Part shown: positions 1 through 14,731 of the stretch, in pieces
How the letters are laid out: each line of letters starts with the position of its first letter
How positions within the stretch are numbered: position 1 is the stretch's first letter
From: Wuchereria bancrofti
Taxonomy: Eukaryota; Nematoda; Chromadorea; Rhabditida; Onchocercidae
Assembly: GCA_005281725.1 (NCBI GenBank)
Contig: SSBO01000003.1
Location: forward strand, 4,340,495 to 4,404,494
DNA length: 64,000 nucleotides
Direction of reading: 5' to 3'
Notes under the pieces: generated by a model
Seen by the model: the letters and a program-made list of their open reading frames with translations, nothing else
Database searches by the model: none
What the model was told of the DNA's origin: nothing
Made by a program: the position numbers and the translations under genes

Positions 1-165
1 AGCTATAGAAAATTTCCCACATATGTTCAAGTAATCTTTTAGTTATGAGAAAAGAAACGGCGCTTCAATTAAACAAAGGCATAGATCTGACCCAAACTTA
101 CACATTACAAGTGCAGAACATTCCCTGTATTCAAATGATATTCATGAATACAAACAATAACTAAC

Positions 166-2364
<2,199 letters not shown>

Positions 2365-3482
2365 TTCATACATCCAAATGAAATACTCCTTACAGCTAGA
2401 AAACAATAGCCTCATTAGTAATGTAAGTATTAATGCTAATGGAGTATATATATATACCGTTAGTCGGTAAATGTCTGCAATAAGTATATAGATACGATAA
2501 AAAGTAGAATCCGCTTAAGTTGGAACAGTTTATGTAAAAGGATTCAAAAGCATGGAAGACAAGAACACTTAAAAACTTTTCAAAACTTTAAGAACACTTC
2601 AAAAGTTTTCCAATAAAATCCAAAACATCTAGCTCCAATTCACGATGCCTGGTGTTAATATCCTTCTAATCTCACGAAGAGTATTAATAACTGTTAATAA
2701 ATGTTGCACCTGTATGTCCAGTACTCTACCAAAAACAAAGTCCGGACGTGCGCAATACTACCTACTATACCTTGCAACACATAAATTCTTCTAAGCAGAG
2801 CATGTCATCCTTCCTATCAAAATCGGTTAATATTTGCCATTATGAGGAAGTGGTGAACCGCAACAAGTTTGTGTTCACTATTTCTTATTGATTACGAAAC
2901 TGTAAGAATATATTACATACTACTAACATGGATTTTTTTTTGAAATATCTATACAACCAAGCCGTTGTAAACGCAGTAATACATGCCAAATATGCACATT
3001 ATCCTCCAAGGTTTTATTGAAAAAAATGAAAAATATACACCAATGCCATTTACATACGACCCAATAAAATATAGAAAGATATCTGTACAATTATGTCGGA
3101 ACGACCAAAACGCAACGTAGTGATAGACTTTTAAAAGGTGCTATTTTAGAAGATATGGGACTAATAACCAATTACTTTCTTTTTCGAAAACTGCATTCAT
3201 ACAAAACCATGTTAATCCATAAAGCAATCACACCAAGTCATTCTTCTTCAAATACAATTTAAATGAAGTAATATTATCAAAAATGGAAGCAGACAACAGA
3301 AGTTGCAGCAGCGAAATAAAAGCCTGAAATTTTGGTCACAATTTCCAAATTACAGTTTTAATACTGAAAAATCATGATTAGGAAACGAAATTTCAACTTG
3401 AGCGAGAGCGTCTTATGGAATGGATTACATGAAGTGAAAAGACCAACCACGATTTCAAGAATAAACAATTACCAGGTAGAAA
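2365..3482. other. Intergenic, KRI1 5' side
   Basis: About 1.1 kb between the KRI1 start and the stop of the upstream gene on the same strand. It is AT-rich with a short TA run near 2443-2456. I see no convincing exon on either strand. Confidence 0.5.
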
Positions 3483-6365
3483 TTAAACTTTCGGGTCGGA
3501 ATTGTCAGTGCTGTTTTCAGGTTTCTCCTTATGAACTGAAAGTTGGTCATAAGCCGGAGGGGGAGAATCGTGGATCAGTGGATAATCGGTTACTACGGCT
3601 GTCGTCTCGAGTGGTATTTTCTTTGCCGCAAGAGGCTCTGCGAATGTTGGTGGGACAACCGAATGCATGTTCTGTAACGAAGTATCTTGGCGTACTTTAC
3701 TCATAGTGAGTTGCAGCAAATTTTGAAGTGTTTTGACACAAAAGTCAAATAGTAAAGTGGATTTACCCTTTCGCAGCACTACGGTAGAAAATTTGTTTCA
3801 CAGCTTAAATCATTACAAAATTATTATTCTGACAAAGAATCCTTACTCTTAGATTAAGATATTTTTGTGACTTGATCTGTTTCAAGACTGCTACCGAGAT
3901 AGAAAGCATTGAAACAAAACAAAGGAAAAGCGCAACGCAAACAAGCCATTGACTAAGCACTGAAAGACGACGAGCTCGTGATGTTAGTCGAGAGAGAAGT
4001 GATGACTCCTACAATAAGTACTTTTGGTGACATAATAGTAATATAAAAATGGATGACACCAGATATAATGTCCCTACAGGCAAATAAACGAAATCTACAA
4101 AAAGAAAAGAATCCTGAAACTAGCCCGGTTTTCAACAACAGTTGGATTTCCGCTTTCATATCCTAGAAGCAGTTGCTCTTTACTCTTCGATTCTACTGGC
4201 TTCACCTCCATAATCTTTTCACCACTCTTGTCACTGTTTCCAACGTGAAATCCTAAAAAGTTATTTAAAAAGGAGCACTTTGAACTAAATATCAGTATGA
4301 ACAAATCGAGAAACCTTCCACTGCATTCTTCTCATGTCCCTCTGGTCTGTTCTTAGCAATAACTGGCATAACAGTTTCCGCACGTTGTAAATTGAGAACA
4401 TTCTGAGCAATTTGGTGGAGTCGTGCCATTTCATTTTGCATGTGAAGATGGAATTGAGCAAAATGATCCTCCCAAAATCGCTCACCATGTTCCTCTGAAG
4501 ATGTCGAACCAAATCCCCTAGATATTGATCAAATTTTTAATGAGAATAAGAAAGAACTAAATTGCTTAAAAATATTATTGAGATTTCTTTCATCACTCTA
4601 TTCTTAAGCAATCCTGTTGTTAATTATTGGAAATACAAAATATACGCCAACATTTCGCAAGACGATTCGATCTCTTCAAAAAAGTGTTCAGCCAATGCAA
4701 TTGAAGAAAAGGGCAGAAGTTATGAGATTATGATCTTGAAAAGCGATAAGCACATTAAAAATCATTAAGCACAATAGTTATACATACGCTATCAAAACAA
4801 AGTTTTTCCGTCGATGAACAAGTCTGTGTAAGAAATTTAACATTAGCACAAAAGAAATCCAACAAAATCTAATATACTCGAACTAGAAGAAGTTAAAACT
4901 CTAAATATCACAACTTCGGATCTATACTAAATAAACGAACGCTTTTGTTTCACAATATATATCGTACGATCATTTTTCTTTGCTGAAAGGCCCCCGTTTT
5001 ATTCTCTCGTTTTCAACATCACTGATAAATTTTTTCACTTAATAGAAAAGCAGACAGAGGAAGGATCTTCAGCTAAATATATGTCCGCGAACTCTCCATA
5101 ATTAGCGCATACTACATGTCATTGAACTCTCATATTTTTCGCAAAAGCCCTAAACAAAGCATAAAAAGTCAGAGGCATCTAATTCAAGTTTTGTAACAAT
5201 GAACACCCAGTGATGAGAAGCTCACAGCACGCTCCATTTCAAGTCTGTGTTGCATTTCACGTTTCTGTTAATAACCTTTGGGAAATACATTCGTCAAGTG
5301 TTTATATGCGCCTATTTCAAATCATGAAAACCGATTCAGAAAGATTCTATTAAAACATTACAAAGAAAAACATTTGCAGCCCATAAAATAATGGAATTTA
5401 GTAAACCTAGCTTATACTATTCAAAAAGAACTGTTTGTTTGATTTGGGCGGCTACAGACTTGAACACCCAACATTTGAACTGCGAATAAACGTACCCCAG
5501 TGATGGGAATGAATTGCTTATGCGATGCATCACCTTCTCCATAGCTCCCTGAGCAACTTGAAATGTAGGACTTTTATTTGTTATTGATATACGAATCTGC
5601 AAAGAAGGACGTTAGAAACTAATAATAAAAGATATTTTTAAGCTCGATCGATTTTAAAATTATAATTTTGCATGATAAAAGACTTGAATTTAGCTAAATA
5701 TGGAACTAGAAACATTCATCTAAAATTTTTTCTAATAAAGCACGGGCTAATATGGCTAATATAGTAAAAACTTACGTGGATGCATCCACTAAAACAGCGA
5801 TGTAGAAAATTAAAACGATTTCCTTGTATAGTTCAGAACCTATTATTTATTGCTGAGCGATTTCCTCCACCACTAGAACTGGGTCTAATACTAAATTACT
5901 ATCTTTACTATGTGATATAATGAAGTGTAACCCACTCTAGACTTTTTCATATCTGGTTGTTTATCACAGCCAAATGAGCAGGCCTGCTTTTCAACATCAT
6001 CAATGTATGACTTGGCACAACCATTGTAACAATCTTCCCTCGCTGATATGACGTCGCTGTTGGAAGCAAATGCAAAAATTATTTGTAGACGACATCCTTC
6101 CTTGCATGCGGCTTGGGACTGAAATTATGTCCACTTATTAAAAGACATCACTTGTAACTTAATTCAGGTTTTTGAAGTAACCTGTTGAATATCTACCAAT
6201 AACCACTGGATAGTAGAAATATAGATATCTACAAAATAAATAAACAAGAATCAAAACGACCTTTTCAGTGGTTTGAGTCTGGATGCACGCTGTGACACAT
6301 TCCTCCTGCGACTGTGTGTTACCAAAAAGTAGCAGAAGAATCCCCAATGAAATCAAACCATACAT
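3483..6365 (-). CDS. TMEM59: TMEM59-like type I membrane protein
   Basis: Exons: 6261-6365, 5936-6118, 5496-5596, possibly 5226-5264 (39 bases, in frame), 4315-4517, about 4133-4252, 3847-4008 and 3483-3671. The first exon gives a signal peptide (MYGLISLGILLLLFGNTQSQ). A luminal region follows with cysteine pairs spaced as in TMEM59: CVTAC, CKEGC, CYNGC and CSFGC. Exon 3847-4008 carries the single membrane helix (SQWLVCVALFLCFVSMLSIS). The cytoplasmic tail ends with SPPPAYDQL, a PPxY motif able to bind WW domains. Vertebrate TMEM59 sits in Golgi and endosomes and affects glycosylation and autophagy; that role here is inference. The donor between 4125 and 4140 is unclear: GTTGTT, GTTGAA or a GC donor all keep phase. 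The middle of the protein is poorly conserved. Confidence 0.62.
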
Positions 6366-9300
6366 GACAGTGCACTGTTACACTGACTAGTGATTACAGC
6401 AGCCAAATATTCAGCAATTCACGTCTGAATGATCGGAAAGCTCACGAACACAGATATATACAGACGAAAGCAAACAAATTTCAGAGATATGAGAAACGAA
6501 GAGAATTATTTCTAGAAAAGAGAGCAAGTCTTGGAGATGTGGAATACCGCTGGACACTAATTAATTGCTTGAAGGCACTCTTATTCTCCTTTCAGGTAAA
6601 ACAGTCAAGTAGACCTATATAACACCAATGAAGAAGGAGGAGCAATCGACGTTGCCACCCATCCATACCAGCCCTCTCGTGCCACCGCTACCCTTCATCC
6701 ATAATCGATGCATCCTCCTCATTCGTCAAAACAACAACCGACCGACCAATGGCTATCAACCAAACCTCACTCCCCACTGTGAAAACTGTATCCCTAATTC
6801 ACATTTCACTACCTGTCAAGGTCTTCACGGCGTGGTGTTGCGATCTATGATGCTTCTTGGCAAGTATGACCTAGAAACTGGGAGTGGCACCGGTAGTTAT
6901 CAACGCCTTGGTGATTCCAAGCCTCAAGTTATCTAAACAAAAGTAGTGTCTCAAGTTATGAGATAGGACTCCAATTATGAATTAGTGTGATAGAACCTCA
7001 TGTATATTATATGGAAAACCGAAATTAAAAGCAATGATAAAGCTTGTGTCCAATTACTCAAAAAATGAAGGAAGGTCCTAATACTGACGTGGACATTGAC
7101 ATCGAACTGTTTTTGCAGGAAGTTAACCTAAGCAACCATATCGCATTTGAAATGGAAGGCTGAAGCAGCTGCCGTCGGCACTTGAGTATATGAAGACACT
7201 TGGTTAAACATTAATACTTCAGAAGCAAAATAAGCCTAGAAACCATCTCAAAAGCTAAGGTAGTAGATAAAGTTTGTACACTTCGACTGAATTCCGAAAA
7301 CAAGGCAGTGTACAGTCTCTTGAGAAACAGTACACTTCCTGCAATTTTCTCTCTCTCTTAGTGATCATTTCCATCACTTGCTTCTGGTAATTCTGCTGCA
7401 AGAAGATAAAACATTTTATTTTATTTGTTATTGTCTTACTTAAGATACTTGGAACCTACCCAAAAAATGTTTTAAATGAGAAACTTAAGAACTAGTAATA
7501 GCTAACTGAGAACAGAGAAAGATCGAACGGTAAAAAACGAATAAAGCTATTTAGAAAAGAATTTTTCTCCCAGAAACAAACTGATCAAAACGAGCCACTT
7601 CGACTAGCGTAACAACTCAAAGCCATAGAGATGAACTGTAACACTGCCAGCTAAATCAAAAAGCAATGCTTGTAATTAATAGCGTGTTCAACCATTCCCA
7701 ATACATCAATAGGACTAAATGAAATATGAAGGAAACTATTCGTTATGTTACATTTGATTCAAGTAAATGAAGAGAAAATACTTATGTTTTGTTTTGAAAG
7801 AATAATTATCAGAACTCATGCTACATCCTGTAGAAACTATTGCAACTCTGTGCTCAAAATCTAATTCATGGTAATAGTGATGATATAGATGGTGCCCATT
7901 TAACTGGTAAAAACTGCTACTAGTATATTGATAGGGGAATACTATTACCTTCAGCAAACTATGGGAATAAAAATATTAAAAAATGATTGAGTCTCTGTTG
8001 CAGTTAAATTTTAGAAAAAAAAAAGAAACATAACGAGAATTAACTGCTATGAATCAATCTTAAACAAAGTGCTGGTAGGAAAAATGAGTTGATGTGCCAA
8101 TATACTGGTGGGATTGATCTCATCAACCCTTTTATTATCTTTTATAGATATATCCGAAAACCGCTGTGACAAATAGCAACAAGTTTGTCTTTCTTCCACA
8201 GTTTTTTGAGTAAGGAAATGATCATCAACAGATTTAGTGAGCCCGCAATTTTGCAATAATTGGACAATGTCGATGAGTATTATCTTTAGTAAAGTTCTCA
8301 TCTATTTAGATTGCATGGTAAAAACTGTAACTATTGTCCCCGCTATCCCTCACAACCTAGTCTGAAACAAACAGTTCGGGAAGGAAAAATAAATGATACA
8401 GCCGTGGATTTTAGGAAATGTCGTGCCATCAACAAATGTAGATCACAACGTAGTGGTCTGTTTGGTAAGCTGTGCGACTTCGGTTACATCATGGAAAATG
8501 CAACAGTTTGCAATAACACATCAAAGTTCACAAGAGGTGGAATGTCATCTCCAGCAATAGAATCTGCAGTAGTATGAGTGAAGAGGACGGGACGAAATTG
8601 ATCGATAGAGTTTACCAAGTCTGACACACAGTGGCGATGGGTATTTTGTTTGCCTCCACTTACTCAATTCTTTCAGTTGGTAAACAGAGGAAGTGTTTGG
8701 TCACGTGCAGCCTTCCTCTCTGTTACATAATTCAAGCTGATTGGTTGAAGGCTAAACCTTCCTTGAATGATTATTATAATAAGACAGTGAGAGCGATAGC
8801 CATGACTGCTCTTATTATGGTTGAAAGCTAAACCTTCTTCTTACCTATTTTCAGGTCTGACGTCCTAGGGAAGTACTTCGATTTCGAATAGAAAAGTTCC
8901 CAGTTCTGAAACATAATACATAAAAATAAACCAATAAACATCTAGTAAGTCCGAAGAACCTTATTTCCAATTAACACAGACTTCGGTAAACCCTAACAGT
9001 ACTGCAAACTATGTCACAGGTATTTATGCGTTAGATCTGGTCTAGTGATTTCTAGCTGTATTTCTAGCAATTCCATCCTTCAAATTAGAACTGCAGTCCG
9101 ATTTTCTTTACATAAGCTTCCTTTTCTCGAAATTTGCGTCCCTTATGGTATGTGTAGGATCTTTGAATAATATGCCCCACTATTTTTATGGAAAAATTGA
9201 AAATTTTCGGTCAGCAAAACAGATTGTATTGTTGATAATAAAAGTGGAAGCATCCGATAAAAGCAATAATAGAGATAATCTCATCAAAACAGAGATTACT

Positions 9301-11954
9301 CCGCCAGGGAATTCTCACGTTTTTTGGAACTTATGAATCACATCATCTTTAGTGTCAACATCTCAGTGGTTATTCCAATTTCAATCCAAAATCTTCCCAA
9401 GCAAGTTCATATTTTTTCGATCAGATGTCAATTGTTCGTAATATCTTAATTGCTAATTAAAATTTAGTAATGGTTCAGACTGTATATGCATGCTTGATGA
9501 TGCTCAGTATCGTCAGGGCAACGAAAGCGTCATTAATTGTATTTATATTAAGAATCAGTCATCTTAGGAGTCATTGGAAAGAATTCGAGAAATTACCCAA
9601 ATATCCTATCCTATAATTATTTGTAATTCACGAAGGAAATCACTTGCAAAACAAACTGTGAGAATGGAAAAACTAATGGTCATGCAGTGTCAAAAATGAT
9701 GATCATGCTGATAGTCATGCAATGTCAAACTGTTGTCAAAGTACGACGTAATGAAAAGAAGACGACGATCTATCAGTGAACCGACTAGAGAAGCTCATCC
9801 CACCCCCAAAGTTGACAATCAACGTGTCAACAACTGAACTACAGTACCCTCTGCATCTTACTGAGTTCGTTATATTATTCCAACATATAGCTGCTAAAAA
9901 TGGCATATATCTCAGAGCAATTGTATTACTATCGTAATCCTATCTTGATCTACTGCCAGCTTGATTGGATTGGCAGAGACTTGGCGCGTAGTGAGCATGG
10001 GAGTGGTTTGGTTTATTTAAAATTAGTTATTCTCCCGTGATCTTTCGTATGGGAAGCCAGTAGAGGAATCTATGAGCTGCGTGTAGACACTACAAAGACT
10101 GCAAAATGAATGTAGCATAATTTTTTATAATACGAAATTTCTGGATTTTTCTGTCATACCACTTTTAGATATATCCCACTGCAGCACTGATTCAGCTTGG
10201 CTTCCTTAATCAAAATTGGAGGCCGAACGAGCAAAGTAAGTCATATATTGTACTTATCCTAACTGTATTTATGTGAGTCGTATGTCTTAGGTATCTGCAA
10301 ATTTGCAGTTGTCATTTTGAATCTTTTTTAACGTCGTCTGTCTTATTTATTGCTTGACATTTTTTTGTCTGTAGTTCGTATTTCAGTGTGCTGTTTGTAT
10401 AGGTTGAAGCTAGATTACTCATTACTAGTGGGAAATAGTTAAATAAGGCTAGATTTGGACACAGCTTACCTAAAGGGAACTCTCTTTAAAGTTCGTGTCC
10501 CTGTAAACTTTTGGTTCAAGCGTGTAACATTATTAAGCAGATGCATAATGAACTCATTTTTTTCTCTAATATTTTGAATACCGCTGCATCATAGTTTCGC
10601 GTCTCATATGATGTTTTTGACAACAGCGTAGAATTCGATCGTTTGGCGCACCGTTGCAGTTTAAGCAAATCATTGAAACATGTACCTTGAATTCTGTCAC
10701 GATATTTTTAAATTAAACAACAATACAGTAACAGTTTCGCGACTCTATTCTTATTAAATGGTGGAATTAGCGTGCAACAACGTGCATTCTTGCGATCGAT
10801 ATGATTTCCATGTTGCAGATAAATTTTTGCTTACACATTGCATTTCAAACACATGCTGATTATCTGTTCGTCTGTTTTTCTTTTTTTATTTTTGTTCATA
10901 TCCATAGTAAAACATACCGCAATAATTTTGCTGCTATAGTAAAAGCAAAAATAAAGGAAAGTACATACTTGAACCAGTACCAAAGAATAACTAATCCTTC
11001 TGCCGTACACTGTAGTAGTAATAAAACTTCAGTATTGACAATGTCGTCTGCACATATTATAATATTAAGATCTTATAGAAATGTGTGACTTAATACATAT
11101 ACGTGATAAGTACAAGTCGTAGGTAATTAATGTTGAGGACGAAATTTTGAGTAAATACTTTGAAGTACTTTTTATCTGCTTAGCAATTCCTGTGATATAT
11201 CTCAAGTTTTAACCAAGTTCGATTTTGGTGTCATTTATTGTGAAAATTAATGCTTTTATATAGAGCGGTCTTAGATGCTTAAAGGTTCCATTTTTCTTTT
11301 TTGTGACTATTTTGTCTTCATCCTGATGTGAATGTTTTTTTCCATCCTGACTGTCTTATTTAGTTTTATTGAAAATACTGTTTAAAATAGGAAAAGCAAA
11401 AACAAGGCCTGAATTCTAGTTTTGCCTCTGTCTTCGATATAATAATTCCGGGGGGTATTAACTCCGGAAATGCATATTTTTCTTACTTTGTTTTTCCTTG
11501 TAAAAAATTATAAGATTTGTTCGTTTTTCAAAGACCGCTCTTATTCTTAATTCTAACTGCATGCTCTTAAGTTGTACATATTCTCACTTCCATCTTTATA
11601 TAGTTACTGCTAACTTTTTTGCTTTGTTTTTTCCGATTTCGTGTGATTCGTGGAATCTTATGATGATGAACAGGTGACAGTTTTAATATTGTAAGACTTC
11701 GTTACTAAATCTAACTGTGCTAGGATGATATAAACTCTTTTATAAAATCAAAAATAGTGATAGATCCGAAAAGTAAAGGTGGTGTAATGTCAATAAGTAT
11801 GTCCGAGGTACTGAATTGAATTTGATTGAAAAGAATTATATTGTAAATAGTTTTTTGACTTCTTTCTTCATAAATATGAATATATAATACATTAATTAGG
11901 TCTATAGCCGTCGAAAATGTTCATTATTAGTCCTTGAAATGATTCTATTTGCAG
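6366..11954. other. Long stretch without a supported gene
   Basis: About 5.6 kb between the TMEM59-like start and the serine-rich exons upstream of GMP synthetase. Open frames occur at 6628-6936 (+), 8311-8577 (+), 8047-8301 (-) and 10801-11088 (+), but none shows a domain or matching splice sites. A strong donor (AAA then GTAAGT) at 10236 follows an acceptor-like stretch near 10180-10190. It could be a 5' exon of the downstream gene; I could not connect it in frame to an ATG. Two near-identical 19-base direct repeats lie at 8743-8761 and 8819-8837. Confidence 0.45.
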
Positions 11955-12845
11955 CATTCACCGCATAATTTGCCTTGCACTTATACCGACGAATATTTTG
12001 CCGCCGGTGAGCAGGGAGAGAACGTAGTATCATCACCTCAAGGTGTACATTTAAAGTTGCCTAACACGGGTTCCTCGCTGTCTTCATCTTTTGACCCAAA
12101 TAATCCAATTAATCCAGTTTCTGACTCCTCACGTAACAAATCCGACACACTTGACAGTACCAAGAGTAGCGATTCGTCCTCTCTGCCGAGGACATTACCC
12201 AATTTATCGAAAAAGCACACCAGTATTTTACGACCATTTTTGCGAAAGAAAACAAAGGTATTTCATATGTAACTTATTCTACTGCGAATAACGACTTTTA
12301 TATGAGTAGATATATTTCGAAAATTGAGATGCAAAAATAATTTTGCTTACGGAGTGTCAGAGAGTTTGGTAGCTTTTGAGTACACATTGTTCTGTGGATT
12401 TGGATACATTTCGAAATACACTAATTTTCATCACTCTTTTCATTTGAAATTAACTCTAAGTCAACTCAATCAATGGATTTGAAGATGAAGTATCTTACAA
12501 AACGTCCTGCAAAATACTCTGCATTTAATGTCAATTTATCGCGTCAATATGAATATATTTTTGTATTTTCTTAAACATTTGTAATTATGTCTCGATTTTA
12601 TTTGTAGAACAACGATTTGTGTTTTTCAGTTAAGCTCATCATCAGGAAATAACCCTGGAAGTGGCAGTGACCACCGTGAAACAAATAGGAATATTGAAGG
12701 TGAGGCGATGAAACGAACAGCGTCTCCGACACTGCCGGACGGTGCGACACGAGCTAAATATGAGTCTACCATATGTAATGAAGAAATTGATGTATCTAGC
12801 TCATTCCGTGCGGTTAATGCCACAACTGGCACGGATTCATTGAAA
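11955..12845 (+). CDS. Serine-rich exons, probable N-terminal extension of GMP synthetase
   Basis: Two exons, 11955-12257 and 12630-12845, with good splice sites and phase 0 at every border. They join each other and the first GMP synthetase exon at 14732 without shifting frame. They encode 173 residues of low-complexity, Ser/Asn/Pro-rich sequence (for example STKSSDSSSLPRTLPNLSKK, then a basic RPFLRKKTK), typical of a disordered tail. No ATG is present, so at least one more 5' exon is needed. If the second exon is not spliced it reads on to a TGA at 12894-12896, with AATAAA 12 bases later. The pair could therefore also be a separate short gene or an alternative 3' end. Linkage to GMP synthetase is inferred from phase only. 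Confidence 0.5.
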
Positions 12846-14731
12846 GTAAACCTTCTTTCCTTAAACCATCAAATCAACTACCTTAGAAGTTCATGAATAC
12901 TTGAAAAAAATAAAACTGGTTACAGCAGAACGCTCTTCAGTAACAGTGCGACTATTAGATAATGAAAAATGGCATTTCAAATTCGGCGGTCTATGATGCA
13001 GTGGAATGCCACTATCGCATTTATGTGGAAAAGTGGGTTAGCAAAACTACGGGTATCGACACAGCGGAAAGCTGTCGACTGTCTTAGTCGAAGTAGTACA
13101 TTTTTACATTAAAAGTAGTTCCTTTTACTTTGTTGTCTCATGATTTCTTGTACTGTGAATGTTTAATGAATCAAGTACTAATATAACTCCAAAGTTAAAA
13201 TTGGTGTGGGTTTGTCATTGGTCGTCGTTTGATTAAGTGATCTGCTAAATTAATTATTTCAATAGAATTCTTATATCTGAAAATTTATGCTTTTCTCTTG
13301 CTTGTTTTTCCGGTGGTTATTGTAGCTCTTCGTGTGTTCATAATTAAAGCCAGAATAAGGGTCGATTTCTTAATATATGTTTTTTTTTTGGTTTTCATAC
13401 TGTTAATAATTCGTAATAAATGGATTTAGGCCATTCAGCATTGGGACTTCATTCAAAAACTGTAACATATTTTTGTTTTTATACTCACCCTATATTTTAT
13501 ACCCTGTATTTTAGTTATTTCACGTGTAAAAATGCTGCTTATTCAGAGTCGTCCTGATATGTTCTGTTTGAAATTTGGAGGGATATTTCTATTTTTTGTC
13601 TAGAAGCTATGGGATTAAAGATTAAGAATTGGAAAACTCAACTGCAATAAGAATTTATTTCTAAAAGATTTATGTTTCTAGAGATGAGGTTTTATAATGT
13701 TAGTATCGATCGCATGGTCATTATTCTGATTCTGTTTCCTTTTCTTTAATAAGTATGGAAAACGTGCAAGTACTTTTATTGGTGCATATGTAACTATACT
13801 GGTAATATCGCAATGTGTTTCGAAATGCTGAGGCAACTTTAACTTTGCTGAACAATGTTTGATGTGTTCTGATCGACTGGTAGGATCCCTTTTAAAATAT
13901 TGATTAGTTGATTTGATTCGAGAAGTGAGCATGTTTGGTTGCCCCATTAATAAGTATTCTAGTTGCCTCATGCGGTTAACTGGCAGTGAATTTTATTGTC
14001 ACTTATTTCGTGTAGGTTCATGAATTCTTCGGATGTGCTCTTTTCTGGTCATTAGGTTGTCGTGCTTATAATAATACTTTGGTCGTAAGATATTTTTATT
14101 AAGTGATAATTAGAAATATAAAAAGAAATCAGTTGGATAATGATATTGTGAAGAGTTTGTGTTTGATGTATGGATGAAGGGCAGTTGTGGTCATTGTTGG
14201 TGGATGGGCTAATGGTAGTGTGATAGGCATACATGGTGGCAAGTCTGGATGCAAGAGCGCTTGGTGCAAGTTCTCTTCCACAATATAAGAGCGAGGAAGG
14301 CAAATAGCTATGTATTGTGAGTGCAGCGTTAGTCGTCTTACCCTTAATCACCTATGTCAGTTCTACTGTTTGTGTGCTAACTGATGTTAGGAGTGTGCGT
14401 ATGTATATATGTGCGGATGTAGTGATGTTTTAAAAATATTCCCAGTTGTATACTTTTCCCGGTTTATACTTAATGCCGGTTCGTTTTGAAGTCAGCTATC
14501 TTGCTACGGTTTAGCTTTTTTTTGCTGTTTTACGGAATTGTTTTTCGATTTAAAAATCAGCTACTTTATAATGATTTTCAAGTGCGACGGAGGGAGAAAG
14601 GATTACATTAAAAGAAGAGAATCGATTTATACATACCCAGTTTGCAATTCATAAATTTCCCATTGCTGTTCCATGGTTTTTTTTTATTTTTTATATATTA
14701 TTTTTTTAAATATTCAATTTTTATATTTCAG
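12846..14731 (+). other. 1.9-kb intron or intergenic gap before the GMP synthetase core
   Basis: This is an intron if the serine-rich exons belong to GMP synthetase, and intergenic otherwise. Open frames on the minus strand at 13678-13971 and 14052-14351 show no splice or family support. Nothing else was recognised. Confidence 0.5.
12909..12914 (+). terminator. AATAAA just after the read-through stop of the serine-rich exon
   Basis: AATAAA lies 12 bases beyond the TGA reached if exon 12630-12845 is not spliced at GTAAAC. It may allow a short alternative transcript. AT-rich DNA throws up this hexamer often, so the support is weak. Confidence 0.3.

Noticed and set aside
3374..3706. 110-codon plus-strand frame
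   Set aside because: Antisense to the last exon of the TMEM59-like gene, whose splice join and motif are better supported.
6628..6936. 102-codon plus-strand open frame, Pro- and Asn-rich
   Set aside because: No domain, signal peptide or splice partner; it lies in a locally GC-richer spot where stop codons are rarer.
8047..8301. 84-codon minus-strand frame starting MRTLLKIILIDIVQLL
   Set aside because: The start is mildly hydrophobic but nothing else supports a gene.
8311..8577. 88-codon plus-strand frame with several cysteines
   Set aside because: Cysteines show no known spacing and there is no signal peptide or conserved block.
9679..9731. Short direct repeat GTCATGCARTGTCAAA, two copies
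   Set aside because: Sixteen bases with one difference in AT-rich DNA; no further copies seen, so not a CRISPR-like or element signal.
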